NCBI GenBank assembly: GCA_028690055.1
Contig: JAQVBZ010000012.1
Location: 1-47,392 of the forward strand
DNA length: 47,392 bases
Direction: 5' to 3'
Source: Minisyncoccota bacterium
Lineage (GTDB): Bacteria > Patescibacteriota > Minisyncoccia > JAHIHE01 > JAGLIN01
The position numbers were made by a program, and so were the translations under genes. The notes under the pieces were generated by a model that made no database searches, was not told the DNA's origin, and was given only the letters and a program-made list of their open reading frames with translations. This document shows positions 1 through 8,793 of this stretch, in pieces (the first letter of the stretch is position 1; each line of letters opens with the position of its first letter).

Positions 1-31
1 GCATTTCGATGATACACTTTTTCATAGAAGT

Positions 32-88
32 AGTGGTTAAATTTAGCTTTGAGTTGGGTAACTCTTGTTTTAAGCTAAGCTTACCACT
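32..88. repeat. Inverted repeat / stem-loop downstream of the first gene
   Basis: AGTGGT at 32-37 pairs with ACCACT at 83-88, with further inner complementarity (AGCTT/AAGCT and AGTT/AACT). It lies beyond the stop of the minus-strand gene that ends at 114. It has no clean T-run, so a canonical terminator is not certain; a structured 3' UTR or a small repeat is equally possible. Confidence 0.4.
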
Positions 89-113
89 ATTTTTGATTTA
101 TCCACCACACTTG

Positions 114-641
114 TTAGTATAGAGCCATCTCTTTTTGCAATTCTTTCTCGATTTTTTTCCAAAGCTCCTTTAGGCGTCGCTCAGCAGCCTTATGATTTGC
201 AGGTAAGTGTGTGGTTTTTTTGATAAGGAACCCCTCGTCATGTTCACGTATGCGTTGGTCTCCCATTCTATTCATTACTTCTGCGACATCTGCTCTTTCT
301 CCAAGGTTTTTTATCCATACATAATAATCAGTGCCTATTATAGTAAAAGCAATCTCTTCTCTTCGCAGCATTTTTAGAACTGCTTCTTTCGAATGATCCG
401 GTAATAGCAGTATCCTGATATTTTTGTATCGTATGCCTTCTACTTTTTCCTCTACGATTGATTCTATTTTTTTCTCTTCTTTCGATTTTTCGTGCTCCTT
501 TCGTGCCAGTTGTCTTTGTTTCGCTCTGTCTGTTATCGCTTTGGTCCTTTCAAATTGCATTGCTTCTTGAGGACTGGTTGCGCCACCTGTATTGCTATCG
601 TTAACTCCTGATCTTAGAACCTTTCTTACCGATACTTTCAT
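114..641 (-). CDS. Small basic/coiled-coil protein of unknown function
   Basis: I do not recognise this 175-aa protein. The N-terminal third is Ser/Thr/Gly- and Gln-rich. Residues about 35-70 are dense in Lys, Glu and Arg and look like a charged helix or coiled coil. Residues about 70-130 alternate hydrophobic and charged positions as a small alpha/beta fold would (YKNIRILLLPDHSKEAV, then FTIIGTDYYVWI). The C-terminus is again a charged helix. There is no signal peptide, membrane segment or cysteine pair. The start is well supported: AAAGGAGG lies about 6 nt before the ATG, a strong SD that most housekeeping genes here lack. An inverted repeat sits in its leader (665-704). Confidence 0.7.
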   Translation of the reverse strand: MKVSVRKVLRSGVNDSNTGGATSPQEAMQFERTKAITDRAKQRQLARKEHEKSKEEKKIESIVEEKVEGIRYKNIRILLLPDHSKEAVLKMLRREEIAFTIIGTDYYVWIKNLGERADVAEVMNRMGDQRIREHDEGFLIKKTTHLPANHKAAERRLKELWKKIEKELQKEMALY

Positions 642-664
642 TTTTTCTCCTCCTTTATTTATCT

Positions 665-704
665 AAAGGTTTTTATATACAAGGCTTTATATGTAAGAAC
701 CTTT
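665..704 (-). promoter_or_regulatory. Inverted repeat in the leader of the gene at 114-641
   Basis: AAAGGTTTTTATATA and TATGTAAGAACCTTT form a 13-of-15 bp imperfect inverted repeat around a 10-nt centre, about 24-63 bp upstream of a strongly SD-led start. It could be an operator or a 5' UTR hairpin. The role is inferred from position only. Confidence 0.45.
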
Positions 705-822
705 AAATAAATGTTTTTCAATGAACGATACTAGATACTAAGACAAAATACAAAAAATGTCAAATGTTTAGGCAACAGTATCGAAAATCCGGCACAAACT
801 GCGATATATTGCTTCCCGGCTC

Positions 823-850
823 TTTACTATTTCCTATTTTCTGCTAAAAT
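823..850 (+). promoter_or_regulatory. Putative clpC promoter
   Basis: TTTACT, 16 nt, then TGC-TAAAAT (extended -10), about 80 nt upstream of the clpC ATG. No CIRCE-type or CtsR-type tandem operator was seen nearby. Confidence 0.4.
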
Positions 851-932
851 ATCCTTTCGGTGTAGCGCTTGTCCAAAGGGTGAAAAGCCCCTATACTTAA
901 AGCGTACTTAAAAATAAAGTAATTCCAATATT

Positions 933-3509
933 ATGAGTCTATTCCCTAAAAAAATTGAAAGTAAATTTACAGCTCACCTCAAAAATGTATTGCGGACATC
1001 GGAAGAGATGGCGCGTGATCTGTCGCAAAGCGAGATAACTATTGAACATCTCGTCTTTAGTATAATCTCGCAAGAGGGAAGTCTCGGGTCTAATATGCTC
1101 GGGGGTGAAGGTTTTGATATAAAGAAATTGCAGGGGCGGATCGAGAAGCTACCCAAATCTACCAAAGGCAAGGTAAAACTTTCCGACAACCTCAAGGACG
1201 TTTTTCAGGATATGACTTTGTGTGCGAGCCGTTACAACCATTCGTATATCGGTACGGAGCATCTTCTCTGCGCTATTTTGGAAAGCGATAATTCTCAGGC
1301 AAAGGAGCTTTTTGCGGCGATGAAGATTGACAGCGCGAAATTGCAAGAAGGTTTGGAAGCGATTTTGGAAAGTTCACTACGTTTCTCGGGCATCAAGGAA
1401 CTTTCCGAGAATCCTAAGGGGGGCGTGGATGGCTCGGATTTGGGCATCTCCGGAATAAATTTCTCGGCGGGAATGGGAGAGATGCCGCAATCGGGAATGA
1501 TGGGTATTCCCGTGGGACCGAAACAGTCGGCGCTGGATGCTTTTTGTGTCAATATGAACGACGAGATGGAAGAGCGGAAAGCGGATCCGGTAATCGGTCG
1601 AGAGAAAGAAATCGCCAAGGTGGTAAATATTCTTTCCCGTAAAAGCAAGAGCAATCCGATTCTGGTGGGCGAGCCGGGAGTCGGGAAGACGGCCATCGTG
1701 CAAGGACTGGCACGCAGGATAAATGATGGGGATGTGCCTAGCAATCTCTCGGGCAAGAAAATATTTTCTCTGGATTTGGGACTGTTGATTGCGGGAACGG
1801 TTTTTCGTGGGGAATTCGAGTCGCGCTTGAAAGACGTAATTGCCGAAGCGCAGGCGGACAAGAGTGTGATTCTTTTTATCGACGAAATCCATACTATCAT
1901 CGGGGCGGGTAATACCGGCGGGGGAGGAAGCCTGGATGCGGCGAATATTCTTAAACCGCCATTGTCGCGCGGAGATATAGTTTGTATCGGTGCGACAACA
2001 CTGGATGAGTACCGTAAACATTTTAAGAAGGACGCGGCGCTGGAACGCCGCTTCCAGATGGTATTGACGGAAGAGCCGACGACGGAAGAGGCCAAGCGGA
2101 TATTGACGGGGCTGAAAAGCTATTATGAAAAGCATCACAATCTGACCATCACCAAGGAAGCGATCGAGGCGGCAGTTGATTTGAGCCAGAGATTTATCAA
2201 CGACCGATTTTTGCCGGATAAGGCTTTGGACGTGCTGGATGAAGCGGCGGCGATGGTGCGTAGCCGCCACGGTAATAAAAATTATTTCAAAGAGATCAAA
2301 GCTCTGCGTCACCGCGAACAGGAATTGACGGAGGAAAAGGAAATAAAAGTTGAAGATGAAGATTATGAGGGCGCATTGGAAGCGAAAGCGCGGGAGTCAG
2401 AGGTGAGTAAGGAAATCAAAAAATTTTGCGATTTGCAGGACAAAGAGAATCGGACGAAAATCGAAGTGCCGGTGACCGAGAGAGAAATCGGTGAGGTAAT
2501 CGAACAGGTGACGGGCGTGCCGGTCAATGAACTTTTGGAAGAGGAAAGGGCGAAGATGCAGGATCTGGAAAAAGAGCTCAAGAAAAAAGTCATCGGTCAG
2601 GAGGAAGCAATCGAGAGTATCGCACGCGCCATCCGTCGCAGCCGTTCCGGCATTGCGGAGGGTAACCGTCCTATCGGAGTGTTCATGTTTCTGGGTCCGA
2701 CCGGGGTGGGGAAAACTGAGTTGGTAAAAGTGCTGGCGGAGACGATTTACAAAGACAAGAAGGCGCTAATCAAGGTAGATATGAGCGAATTTATGGAGCG
2801 GCACAATGTGTCGCGGCTGGTAGGCGCACCGGCGGGATATGTCGGATTCGAGGAGGGAGGAAAGCTCACCGAGGAGGTGCGTTTGCATCCTTACTCTATC
2901 GTACTCTTTGACGAAATCGAAAAGGCGCACCCCGATGTCTTCAATATTATGTTGCAGATTTTTGAGGACGGAGAGCTGACGGACGCGGCGGGTCGCAAGG
3001 TGGATTTTCGAAACACCGTTATCGTGATGACGTCCAATTTGGGTACGGAGGAACTGACACAGGAAGCGGGCATCGGTTTCTTTTCTGAGGAAGAGAAAAG
3101 TGAGCAGGGGAAGAAAGAGGACGCGCGACAACATTATATCGAAACCAAAGAAAGCGTGCTGGACGAACTTAAAGACGAATTCCGTCCGGAGTTTCTGAAT
3201 CGTATCGATAAAGTATTAGTCTTTAATCCGCTAGGAAAGAAAGATATCGAGGCGATATTGAAAATCAAAGTCGAAGAACTACGCAAACGGCTGCTTTTGA
3301 GAAAAAACATCAAACTGACTATCGGCAAGGATGTGATGGAATCCATTGCCGAACATAGCTTTGATGCGAACGAGGGAGCAAGGCTAATCCGTCGCAATTT
3401 GCAGGAGATAATCGAGGACCCGATATCCGAAAAGATCGTGCGAGGAGAAATCTCCAAGGGAGGCAAGGTAGGGATTTCTATGAAAGGGAGTAAAATTGTG
3501 GTGAAATAA
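933..3509 (+). CDS. clpC: ClpC-type AAA+ protein unfoldase
   Basis: This 858-aa Hsp100 ATPase unfolds substrates for ClpP or acts as a disaggregase. The N-terminal Clp_N repeats span about residues 10-150. They are followed by a Gly/Met-rich linker, then AAA-1 with Walker A GEPGVGKTAIVQ and Walker B VILFIDEIHT. The middle domain is short and contains a UVR-like segment (EDYEGALEAKARE), which fits ClpC rather than ClpB with its long M-domain. AAA-2 has GPTGVGKTELV and SIVLFDEIEKAHPDV, then a D2-small C-terminal domain. The length is typical for the family. The ATG has no SD (leader AATTCCAATATT), like most core genes in this window. An extended -10 promoter lies upstream and a terminator follows. 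No clpP is in the window. Confidence 0.95.
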   Translation: MSLFPKKIESKFTAHLKNVLRTSEEMARDLSQSEITIEHLVFSIISQEGSLGSNMLGGEGFDIKKLQGRIEKLPKSTKGKVKLSDNLKDVFQDMTLCASRYNHSYIGTEHLLCAILESDNSQAKELFAAMKIDSAKLQEGLEAILESSLRFSGIKELSENPKGGVDGSDLGISGINFSAGMGEMPQSGMMGIPVGPKQSALDAFCVNMNDEMEERKADPVIGREKEIAKVVNILSRKSKSNPILVGEPGVGKTAIVQGLARRINDGDVPSNLSGKKIFSLDLGLLIAGTVFRGEFESRLKDVIAEAQADKSVILFIDEIHTIIGAGNTGGGGSLDAANILKPPLSRGDIVCIGATTLDEYRKHFKKDAALERRFQMVLTEEPTTEEAKRILTGLKSYYEKHHNLTITKEAIEAAVDLSQRFINDRFLPDKALDVLDEAAAMVRSRHGNKNYFKEIKALRHREQELTEEKEIKVEDEDYEGALEAKARESEVSKEIKKFCDLQDKENRTKIEVPVTEREIGEVIEQVTGVPVNELLEEERAKMQDLEKELKKKVIGQEEAIESIARAIRRSRSGIAEGNRPIGVFMFLGPTGVGKTELVKVLAETIYKDKKALIKVDMSEFMERHNVSRLVGAPAGYVGFEEGGKLTEEVRLHPYSIVLFDEIEKAHPDVFNIMLQIFEDGELTDAAGRKVDFRNTVIVMTSNLGTEELTQEAGIGFFSEEEKSEQGKKEDARQHYIETKESVLDELKDEFRPEFLNRIDKVLVFNPLGKKDIEAILKIKVEELRKRLLLRKNIKLTIGKDVMESIAEHSFDANEGARLIRRNLQEIIEDPISEKIVRGEISKGGKVGISMKGSKIVVK

Positions 3510-3528
3510 CGTTTTCTTTAATGTAAGC

Positions 3529-3560
3529 AAAAACAGCAGAGTAGAGACCTGTTGTTTTTT
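3529..3560 (+). terminator. Intrinsic terminator after clpC
   Basis: AACAGCAG ... CTGTTGTT stem (one G-U pair) followed by TTTT, about 20 nt past the clpC stop. Confidence 0.7.
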
Positions 3561-3575
3561 ATTTTGATGTTTATC

Positions 3576-3716
3576 TGTCATTCCGGAATTTTGCTACTGC
3601 AAAATATCCGGAATCTCGTAACTATGCAAGACAAATACTCTGTTTAGTTGTGTGCATATATTACCGGCTTAGTAGTGGGATCCCAGATATTTGCTTTGCG
3701 AATTCCGGGATGACAG
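3576..3716. repeat. GTCATTCC-family palindromic repeat, copy 1
   Basis: The element begins TGTCATTCCGG and ends CCGGGATGACA, so its termini are inverted repeats. It is about 140 bp. The interior (ATATCCGGAATC, then CTATGCAA) closely matches the copy at 46653-46795. This repeat and the comF promoter are all that the 3510-3860 gap holds besides the terminator. Confidence 0.75.
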
Positions 3717-3809
3717 CTTGTGGAGGGATTTTTACCAGAATGATAAAATGAAGGCTTTACGGCAGGACGTAGCGTTCAGGTGACCTGATTCGTTTTTCGC
3801 AATTGCGAA

Positions 3810-3839
3810 TTGCCATTTTATTTCTGTCTCTGTTATAAT
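3810..3839 (+). promoter_or_regulatory. Putative comF promoter
   Basis: TTGCCA, 18 nt, TATAAT, followed by a leader of about 15-20 nt to the ATG at 3861. The TTGCCA hexamer recurs in both tRNA-Ser promoters of this window. Confidence 0.6.
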
Positions 3840-3860
3840 TGATTTAATAAGATACAAATT

Positions 3861-4667
3861 ATGCAAAAAATCTTTGCTAAAACTTTTGAATATTTTCTCG
3901 ACCTGATTTTTCCGATTCACTGTCTCGGGTGCGGGAAGAATCGGGAGGAACTGGCGGCGCGGGAAAGGTGGATCTGCCCGGACTGTTTTTTGAAGATTAT
4001 GCCGCGTGGCGAGCAGGTGTGCCCGAAGTGTAAAGAAGCGAGCGAGGGCGGGAGGACGCATAGTTTTTGCCGTGGTGATAATTTTTTGGACGGACTGTGG
4101 GCGGCGGTTTATTATGATGAATTTTTTGAGCGGGCGGTGCACGATTTCAAATTCAAATTTATCAAGGAGATATCCTACCCGCTTTCGGAGCTGATGGTAA
4201 GGAGTATATTGGAAACGCAGGAATTCGGTGAGTTTCAGGATATCGTTTTGGTAAATTATGCCAAAGACGAGGAGGAGGGGATATATTCGGATGAGCAGAA
4301 AAACGTGAAAGCGGAGACGATATTGATTCCGGTTCCTTTACATCCCAAAAGATACGCTATGCGCGGATTTAATCAATCTTTTCTTCTGGCGAAAAATATC
4401 GGAGAAAAATTTGCTTTGCCGGTTCGCGAAGATATTCTGTCGCGGACAAAAAATACCAAGCCGCAGAGCAAGACTTCTAATAAAGAAGAAAGATATAAGA
4501 ATATCGAAAGCGCTTTTCTTTGCAGAAAGCCCGATGAAGTGAAGGGCATAAATATTATTGTGGTAGATGACATCTGCACCACTTCGGCAACGCTCAATGA
4601 ATGCGCCAAGGAATTGAAACGGTGCGGTGCGAAAAACGTGTGGGGGTGGGTGGTGGCGAGGAAATAG
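3861..4667 (+). CDS. comF: ComF family phosphoribosyltransferase-like protein
   Basis: A 268-aa ComF-type protein, associated with natural transformation and DNA uptake in other bacteria; its biochemical role is unsettled. The N-terminus carries the double zinc ribbon: CLGCGK and CPDC, then CPKCK with a later Cys. The C-terminus holds the PRTase PRPP-binding loop, IIVVDDICTTSATL. The segment HPKRYAMRGFNQSFLLA (about residues 160-180) is the usual ComF RGFNQ region. Acidic filler around residues 125-145 (YAKDEEEGIYSDEQ) makes it slightly longer than usual. No SD precedes the ATG. It is monocistronic, with a clear TTGCCA/TATAAT promoter. Confidence 0.93.
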   Translation: MQKIFAKTFEYFLDLIFPIHCLGCGKNREELAARERWICPDCFLKIMPRGEQVCPKCKEASEGGRTHSFCRGDNFLDGLWAAVYYDEFFERAVHDFKFKFIKEISYPLSELMVRSILETQEFGEFQDIVLVNYAKDEEEGIYSDEQKNVKAETILIPVPLHPKRYAMRGFNQSFLLAKNIGEKFALPVREDILSRTKNTKPQSKTSNKEERYKNIESAFLCRKPDEVKGINIIVVDDICTTSATLNECAKELKRCGAKNVWGWVVARK

Positions 4668-4731
4668 TATTCGGGCATGAAATGAGATTGTGTGTATTAA
4701 CCAATCCGGACATAGGTGATTAGCTATGGAT

Positions 4732-4768
4732 AAAAAAAGAGCGTTAACCTTTAAAGGCTAGCGCTTTT
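4732..4768 (-). terminator. Intrinsic terminator for the gene at 4790-6118
   Basis: On the minus strand a CAAAAGCG...CGCTCTTTT hairpin ends in seven T residues, just past the stop at 4790. It may also serve comF from the other side. Confidence 0.65.
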
Positions 4769-4789
4769 GAATTTGAATAGGAAGGGTGT

Positions 4790-6118
4790 TTACCTCCTAC
4801 TTTTAGATGATATGTTTATTTTTACGCTGCCGGTGGTCGGTAAATTCCATGGGAAGAATAACGTTCCACTCGGATTGGTTATCTCGGCAGCTACGATGCG
4901 TGAGGCGGCATCAGGAGTCATACCTTTTATTTCTATTAGCTTTCCGAAGAAGCTGGCGCATCTTTCTTTTTTATATTCGTCCATCTGTATCTGGACCTGC
5001 TGAAGTCGCGGACCATTAAGTATTCCGAGGCCTCCTTCAGTGGCCATGGCCAAGATTTCACTTATCTCTGAAGTCACCGGCCCATATAGGAAACCAAGTA
5101 ACTGGAAGAGGGATTTTTCATCTTTGAAGGGGTTATTTTCCAATGCCCCATCCAACATGGTTTTCTTTATGAACGGTCTTGCGAGTCCCCATAACTCATC
5201 TGGAGTAATCTCACTGAGGATGTTGGTTAATGCGTCGGGATTTTCGCTGAAGCCATCCAAGATGGCAAGCTCGATCCGATTTTCTGCGCTTGTTTTCTCA
5301 GGAAATCCTTCCCCTTCCTCTTTTTCTTTCTTCTCTTTGTCCAGACGCATTTCGAGGATTGCGGCAATCATGATCTTCTTGGGTTTCTCAACCAGATAAA
5401 GTTCATCGACACCGATGCCTTTGAAATTGCATTTTTCCAGGAAGTTGAGGATGACGACCTCATCTTGTTCCATAAAAGAAGGGGCGATATTTCCATCGGA
5501 TTTTTTCAATGTTGATATGAAGTCTTTCAATATGCCGTTGATGCGGATTCTTTCCTGTTTTTCTCTTTCTTCCTTGATTTCAAGCCCTTCCACTACCTCC
5601 TGGCAAACGGCGAGGGCTTCTTTGATAAATTCTACATAAGCTTCATTATCCTCGAAATTACTCATATCTGGGATTAATATCTTTGAGGAACAGAGTTTTT
5701 CTCTTATTTTATTAATCTTCGTGAGATTTTCATTTTCATTAGAGGCAGAACTTGTTATCTCATCCAGGCTTGTCATATCAAAAAATCTGATGGCATCCTT
5801 GAACGCTTGGACTTTTATTTCCCCGTCCAAGCCTTGAGGCGAAAGTACGCTATTGGAGATGATAGTCTGTCTTCCTTTTTCTATGGCAGTTGTAAGCATT
5901 TTTCTTAATTCCCTGGCGCCTTCCTTTCTTTCTTGAAAGGTGGTCGAGGTTTTTAGGTAGTGACGCAATTCATCAAAACCTATTTTTTCAAGAAGTTTAT
6001 TTTGCTCCACATATTTAGTGTAGTGGAAAAACTCTTCGCTGATTTCTTTTTTTTCCAGTTCTTCCATAATCTCTAGGACCGCTGTCGCAGTCTTCTTACT
6101 AATTGGAAAATTTACCAT
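4790..6118 (-). CDS. Helical protein of unknown function (442 aa)
   Basis: I do not recognise this protein. It is almost entirely predicted helix with many Glu/Lys, and has no signal peptide, membrane segment or cysteine motif. It reads as a cytosolic alpha-helical repeat or scaffold. Residues about 190-290 are especially acidic (VAEKPKK, KEKKEKEEGEG). The C-terminus has a compact hydrophobic stretch, GTLFFPWNLPTTGSV, before a basic tail. The start at 6118 is supported by GGGAG 5-6 nt before the ATG, so it belongs to the SD-led minority of genes here. It is monocistronic and has its own terminator. Confidence 0.75.
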   Translation of the reverse strand: MVNFPISKKTATAVLEIMEELEKKEISEEFFHYTKYVEQNKLLEKIGFDELRHYLKTSTTFQERKEGARELRKMLTTAIEKGRQTIISNSVLSPQGLDGEIKVQAFKDAIRFFDMTSLDEITSSASNENENLTKINKIREKLCSSKILIPDMSNFEDNEAYVEFIKEALAVCQEVVEGLEIKEEREKQERIRINGILKDFISTLKKSDGNIAPSFMEQDEVVILNFLEKCNFKGIGVDELYLVEKPKKIMIAAILEMRLDKEKKEKEEGEGFPEKTSAENRIELAILDGFSENPDALTNILSEITPDELWGLARPFIKKTMLDGALENNPFKDEKSLFQLLGFLYGPVTSEISEILAMATEGGLGILNGPRLQQVQIQMDEYKKERCASFFGKLIEIKGMTPDAASRIVAAEITNPSGTLFFPWNLPTTGSVKINISSKSRR

Positions 6119-6261
6119 GGTTATCTCCCTGTTTTTTGTTTTCTATAGCCGTTTTAAGTAAATACGCTATTTTAGTGTAGCATAAAAACATATAAGTGTC
6201 AAGATGCTTCGTGTAATGGAGCTGTAATGTAGAAGAGATTTGCAATATTCGATTTTCCGCC

Positions 6262-6290
6262 TTGTAACTGCATCGCGATGGTGTTATAAT
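6262..6290 (+). promoter_or_regulatory. Promoter of the L,D-transpeptidase gene
   Basis: TTGTAA, 17 nt, TATAAT. Transcription would start near 6297, leaving about 40 nt to the ATG at 6337. That favours this start over the TTG at 6310. Confidence 0.65.
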
Positions 6291-6336
6291 AATTTTAGGG
6301 TGATGATGATTGCGCCTCTTTATTTTATTATTACAT

Positions 6337-7245
6337 ATGCCTAAGCGTATCAAGGCCGGGAAAAGAAAACGAGCGAGCGAGCTGTTCTATTTTGTGATTC
6401 TGCTGTTATGTTTGGGGGCGGTGATTTTTTTGGCTTTCAAAACTTTTGCGGGCGATCTTATCCTCGATGCCGATATCGCAAAGGTCGAAGAAGTGGGGGC
6501 GAGTGAGCAGTTGGAAATCAATTTCAATCGGCCGGTCGCGGAGATGGGATTGGATAATATAGGGATAGAGCCTTTTATCGGTTTTGCTTATGAGTTGACC
6601 GAGGATAAACAAAACCTCACGATAGTGCCGAATAGTGATTTTGTTTTGGGACAGAAATATACGATTACTTTGAAAAATATCCGAGGGGTCTCGGGGTTTC
6701 CTCTCGGCAGTAAGAAACTGGCCTTCTATACCGAGAAGATAAAGAAGGAAACTGTGGCGATGGAGGCTGATACAGACGGACAGTATTTTGCCGAACTGAC
6801 CCTCGCTAAAGATAAATATGTTCCGCCGGCGACTTCTACGCCTACCAAGGTTATTCCGGTCGAGCCGCATATTTTGGAAGGGAAATATATCGATGTCGGT
6901 ATCAGCAAACAGCTTATGACTGTATTTGAAAACGGGAGACAGATAAACCAATTCAAGGTCTCGACCGGAAAAGTCGGAATGCCTACGCCGTTGGGGGAAT
7001 TCAAAGTTCGGAGCAAGGAAACTAATCATTGGTCCTTTACTTACAAATTATGGATGCCGTACAGTATGAATTTTGCCAGCGGCTATTATATCCATGAACT
7101 TCCTTACTGGCCTAGCGGTTATCGTGAGGGGGAGAGCCACTTGGGTATCAGGGTTTCTCACGGATGTATCCGGTTGGGCATAGGTCCGGCGGAGTACGTT
7201 TTTAATTGGTCGGAAATCGGCACGCCGATATATATACATCAGTAG
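6337..7245 (+). CDS. Membrane-anchored L,D-transpeptidase (YkuD domain) with Ig-like domain
   Basis: This 302-aa protein should make 3-3 crosslinks or attach proteins in peptidoglycan outside the membrane. A basic N-terminus (MPKRIKAGKRKR) precedes one transmembrane segment (about residues 14-35). A Big_5-like Ig domain follows (about 45-145: LEINFNRPV, then YTITLKNIRG). The YkuD domain spans about 185-300, with the catalytic motif VSHGCIRL near residue 280 and the upstream His in YIHELPYW. I chose the ATG at 6337 because a TTG at 6310 would add a hydrophobic stretch before the basic residues and leave almost no leader. There is no SD. A strong promoter and terminator make it a single-gene unit. 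Confidence 0.92.
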   Translation: MPKRIKAGKRKRASELFYFVILLLCLGAVIFLAFKTFAGDLILDADIAKVEEVGASEQLEINFNRPVAEMGLDNIGIEPFIGFAYELTEDKQNLTIVPNSDFVLGQKYTITLKNIRGVSGFPLGSKKLAFYTEKIKKETVAMEADTDGQYFAELTLAKDKYVPPATSTPTKVIPVEPHILEGKYIDVGISKQLMTVFENGRQINQFKVSTGKVGMPTPLGEFKVRSKETNHWSFTYKLWMPYSMNFASGYYIHELPYWPSGYREGESHLGIRVSHGCIRLGIGPAEYVFNWSEIGTPIYIHQ

Positions 7246-7269
7246 CATATTCAGTTTTTAGGATTTGTG

Positions 7270-7294
7270 GAGCGCAATGGCTTGCGCTCTTTTT
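7270..7294 (+). terminator. Intrinsic terminator of the L,D-transpeptidase gene
   Basis: GAGCGCAA / TTGCGCTC perfect 8-bp stem, 4-nt loop, then TTTTT. Confidence 0.85.
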
Positions 7295-7335
7295 CGTGGT
7301 TCGGGAATTTATTAGATATTTATTTATTTTTTATC

Positions 7336-7446
7336 GTGGAGTAGCAGACTTTAGTCTGCGCGGTTGTCCTAAGTTGCTAAACTCTCTGCAATCGCACGTT
7401 TTATTCGCATAGGATAGCCGCGCAGGTTAAAACCTGCTACTCCACT
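7336..7446. repeat. GGAGTAGC-family palindromic repeat, copy 1
   Basis: The ends are GTGGAGTAGCAG and CTGCTACTCCAC. Each arm holds its own small hairpin (GCAGACTTTAGTCTGC; GCAGGTTAAAACCTGC), followed or preceded by CGCGG/CCGCG and TTGTCC/GGATAG. Related copies are at 22952-23061 and 30744-30857. The rest of the 7249-7631 gap shows no gene. Confidence 0.85.
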
Positions 7447-7587
7447 TATGATAGTTTATTGTAAAGGTTCGGCATCAGACCGAGAGATATCGTATTTTCT
7501 GTCTCGCTTCTGAGGCGAAGGTGAGAAAACAAATCACGGAAGCTAAAAAATAATCAACCCTTTTATATTTTTTGGGAAACAAAAAAT

Positions 7588-7620
7588 AAAAGACAATGGA
7601 CCGAAGTTCATTGTCTTTTT
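7588..7620. terminator. Bidirectional terminator next to obg
   Basis: AAAAGACAATG / CATTGTCTTTT perfect 11-bp stem with A and T tracts on both sides, 12 nt past the obg stop. Confidence 0.85.
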
Positions 7621-7631
7621 TGTTAGGGGTA

Positions 7632-8606
7632 TCAGATTTTTATGCCTGCATCATCTTTGATCTTGGTGAGCAATTTCTTTACTTCCTCCAGCGCGTCGAA
7701 GTCGTAGATGGAAAGCGCAAGGACGTCGGGGTTGATTTTCTTTAGTTCCTTGATTTTCTTTTCCTTCTCTTCCGCACTGATGAGGTCGGTCTTGGTCAGA
7801 AAAATGTATTCTTTTTTTTCGGCCAGCTCCGGTTCGTATTTTACCAGCTCTTTGCGGATGATGTCGTAGTCGCGCTTGAGGTCGTCGGATTCGGCGCTCA
7901 GACAATGGATCAGGATGTTGGTCCGTTTGATATGGCGCAGGAATCTTGTGCCTAGGCCTTTGCCTTCACTGGCGCCTTCGATGAGTCCCGGGATGTCGGC
8001 GATGATGAGTCCGTAGAAATCACCGAGGTTAGGTTCCAGTGTGGTGAAGGGGTAAGCGGCTACTTTGGCGTCCGCCTTGGTAAGTGCGTTCAATAGACTG
8101 GATTTGCCCGCGGAGGGGAAGCCGATAAAGCCCACTTGGGCGATGAGATTGAGTTCCAAGGTGCAATCGAATTCTTGCCCCGGTCTGCCCTGTTCCGATT
8201 CTTTGGGGGTGGTATTGGTGGAGGAGCGGAAAGACCAGTTACCACGTCCGCCCTTGCCTCCACGCGCGAGTTGTATCTTGTCGTTGGGGGTCATTATCTC
8301 AAAATCTCTGTGAGTTACGAGATTGTGAGCGATAGTTCCGATCGGGACTTCGAGTATCAAGTCTTCACCGTTCCTGCCATCCAGCAATCGGTTCTGCCCG
8401 TCTTTACCGTCTTCCGCTTCGAACTCTTTTTTGAAACGGAATTTGCCCAGCGCGTTCAAATTGGAAGTGGCCGCCATATAGACATCACCGCCTCTGCCGC
8501 CGCTAGCTCCGGTCGGTCCGCGTCCGCCCTTGCTTTTGTCGAAAGCCACACAGCCGTTTCCGCCTTTGCCTGCGATGATCCTGATTGTTACTTCATCGAT
8601 TAACAT
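7632..8606 (-). CDS. obgE: Obg family GTPase
   Basis: This 324-aa GTPase acts in 50S ribosome assembly and stress signalling. The glycine-rich Obg fold is N-terminal (GKGGNGCVAF, GGRGGDVYM, to about residue 155). The G domain follows: G1 GFPSAGKSSLL, switch/G3 DIPGLIEGASEGKGLG, G4 TKTDLI. The family's more variable third domain is absent or minimal, as is common in small genomes. The ATG lacks an SD. It is monocistronic with its own terminator. The usual neighbours rplU and rpmA are not adjacent here. Confidence 0.96.
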   Translation of the reverse strand: MLIDEVTIRIIAGKGGNGCVAFDKSKGGRGPTGASGGRGGDVYMAATSNLNALGKFRFKKEFEAEDGKDGQNRLLDGRNGEDLILEVPIGTIAHNLVTHRDFEIMTPNDKIQLARGGKGGRGNWSFRSSTNTTPKESEQGRPGQEFDCTLELNLIAQVGFIGFPSAGKSSLLNALTKADAKVAAYPFTTLEPNLGDFYGLIIADIPGLIEGASEGKGLGTRFLRHIKRTNILIHCLSAESDDLKRDYDIIRKELVKYEPELAEKKEYIFLTKTDLISAEEKEKKIKELKKINPDVLALSIYDFDALEEVKKLLTKIKDDAGIKI

Positions 8607-8750
8607 AAAATTGTGCTATTAGATTGATTATCTGTATAATTGACAGCCCATAACTTATAAAAGTATTCTTTTCTGGTCGGGATATGATCTGTCGTATCGC
8701 AGGCCTTTAATTATCTGCTATGGGGTATCGGTTATTCTAACACCTTGCCA

Positions 8751-8787
8751 AACAAAAAACAAGGAACAATCCTCGTTTTTTGTTTTT
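8751..8787 (-). terminator. Terminator of the RRM gene
   Basis: AACAAAAAACAAGGA / TCCTCGTTTTTTGTT long stem with one mismatch, just past the stop at 8794. The U tract lies within the 3' arm. Confidence 0.7.
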
Positions 8788-8793
8788 ATTGGA

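Noticed and set aside
700-932. CIRCE or CtsR operator in front of clpC
   Set aside because: I looked for the inverted TTAGCACTC form and for tandem heptads and found neither.
1295-2312. Two long minus-strand open frames inside clpC
   Set aside because: They lie antisense to the conserved AAA-1 region, with low-complexity Ser/Arg composition typical of shadow frames. clpC itself has clear domain matches.
6310-6336. TTG start for the L,D-transpeptidase
   Set aside because: It would put a hydrophobic stretch before the basic anchor start and leave a leader of only about 13 nt from the predicted transcription start. The ATG at 6337 fits better.
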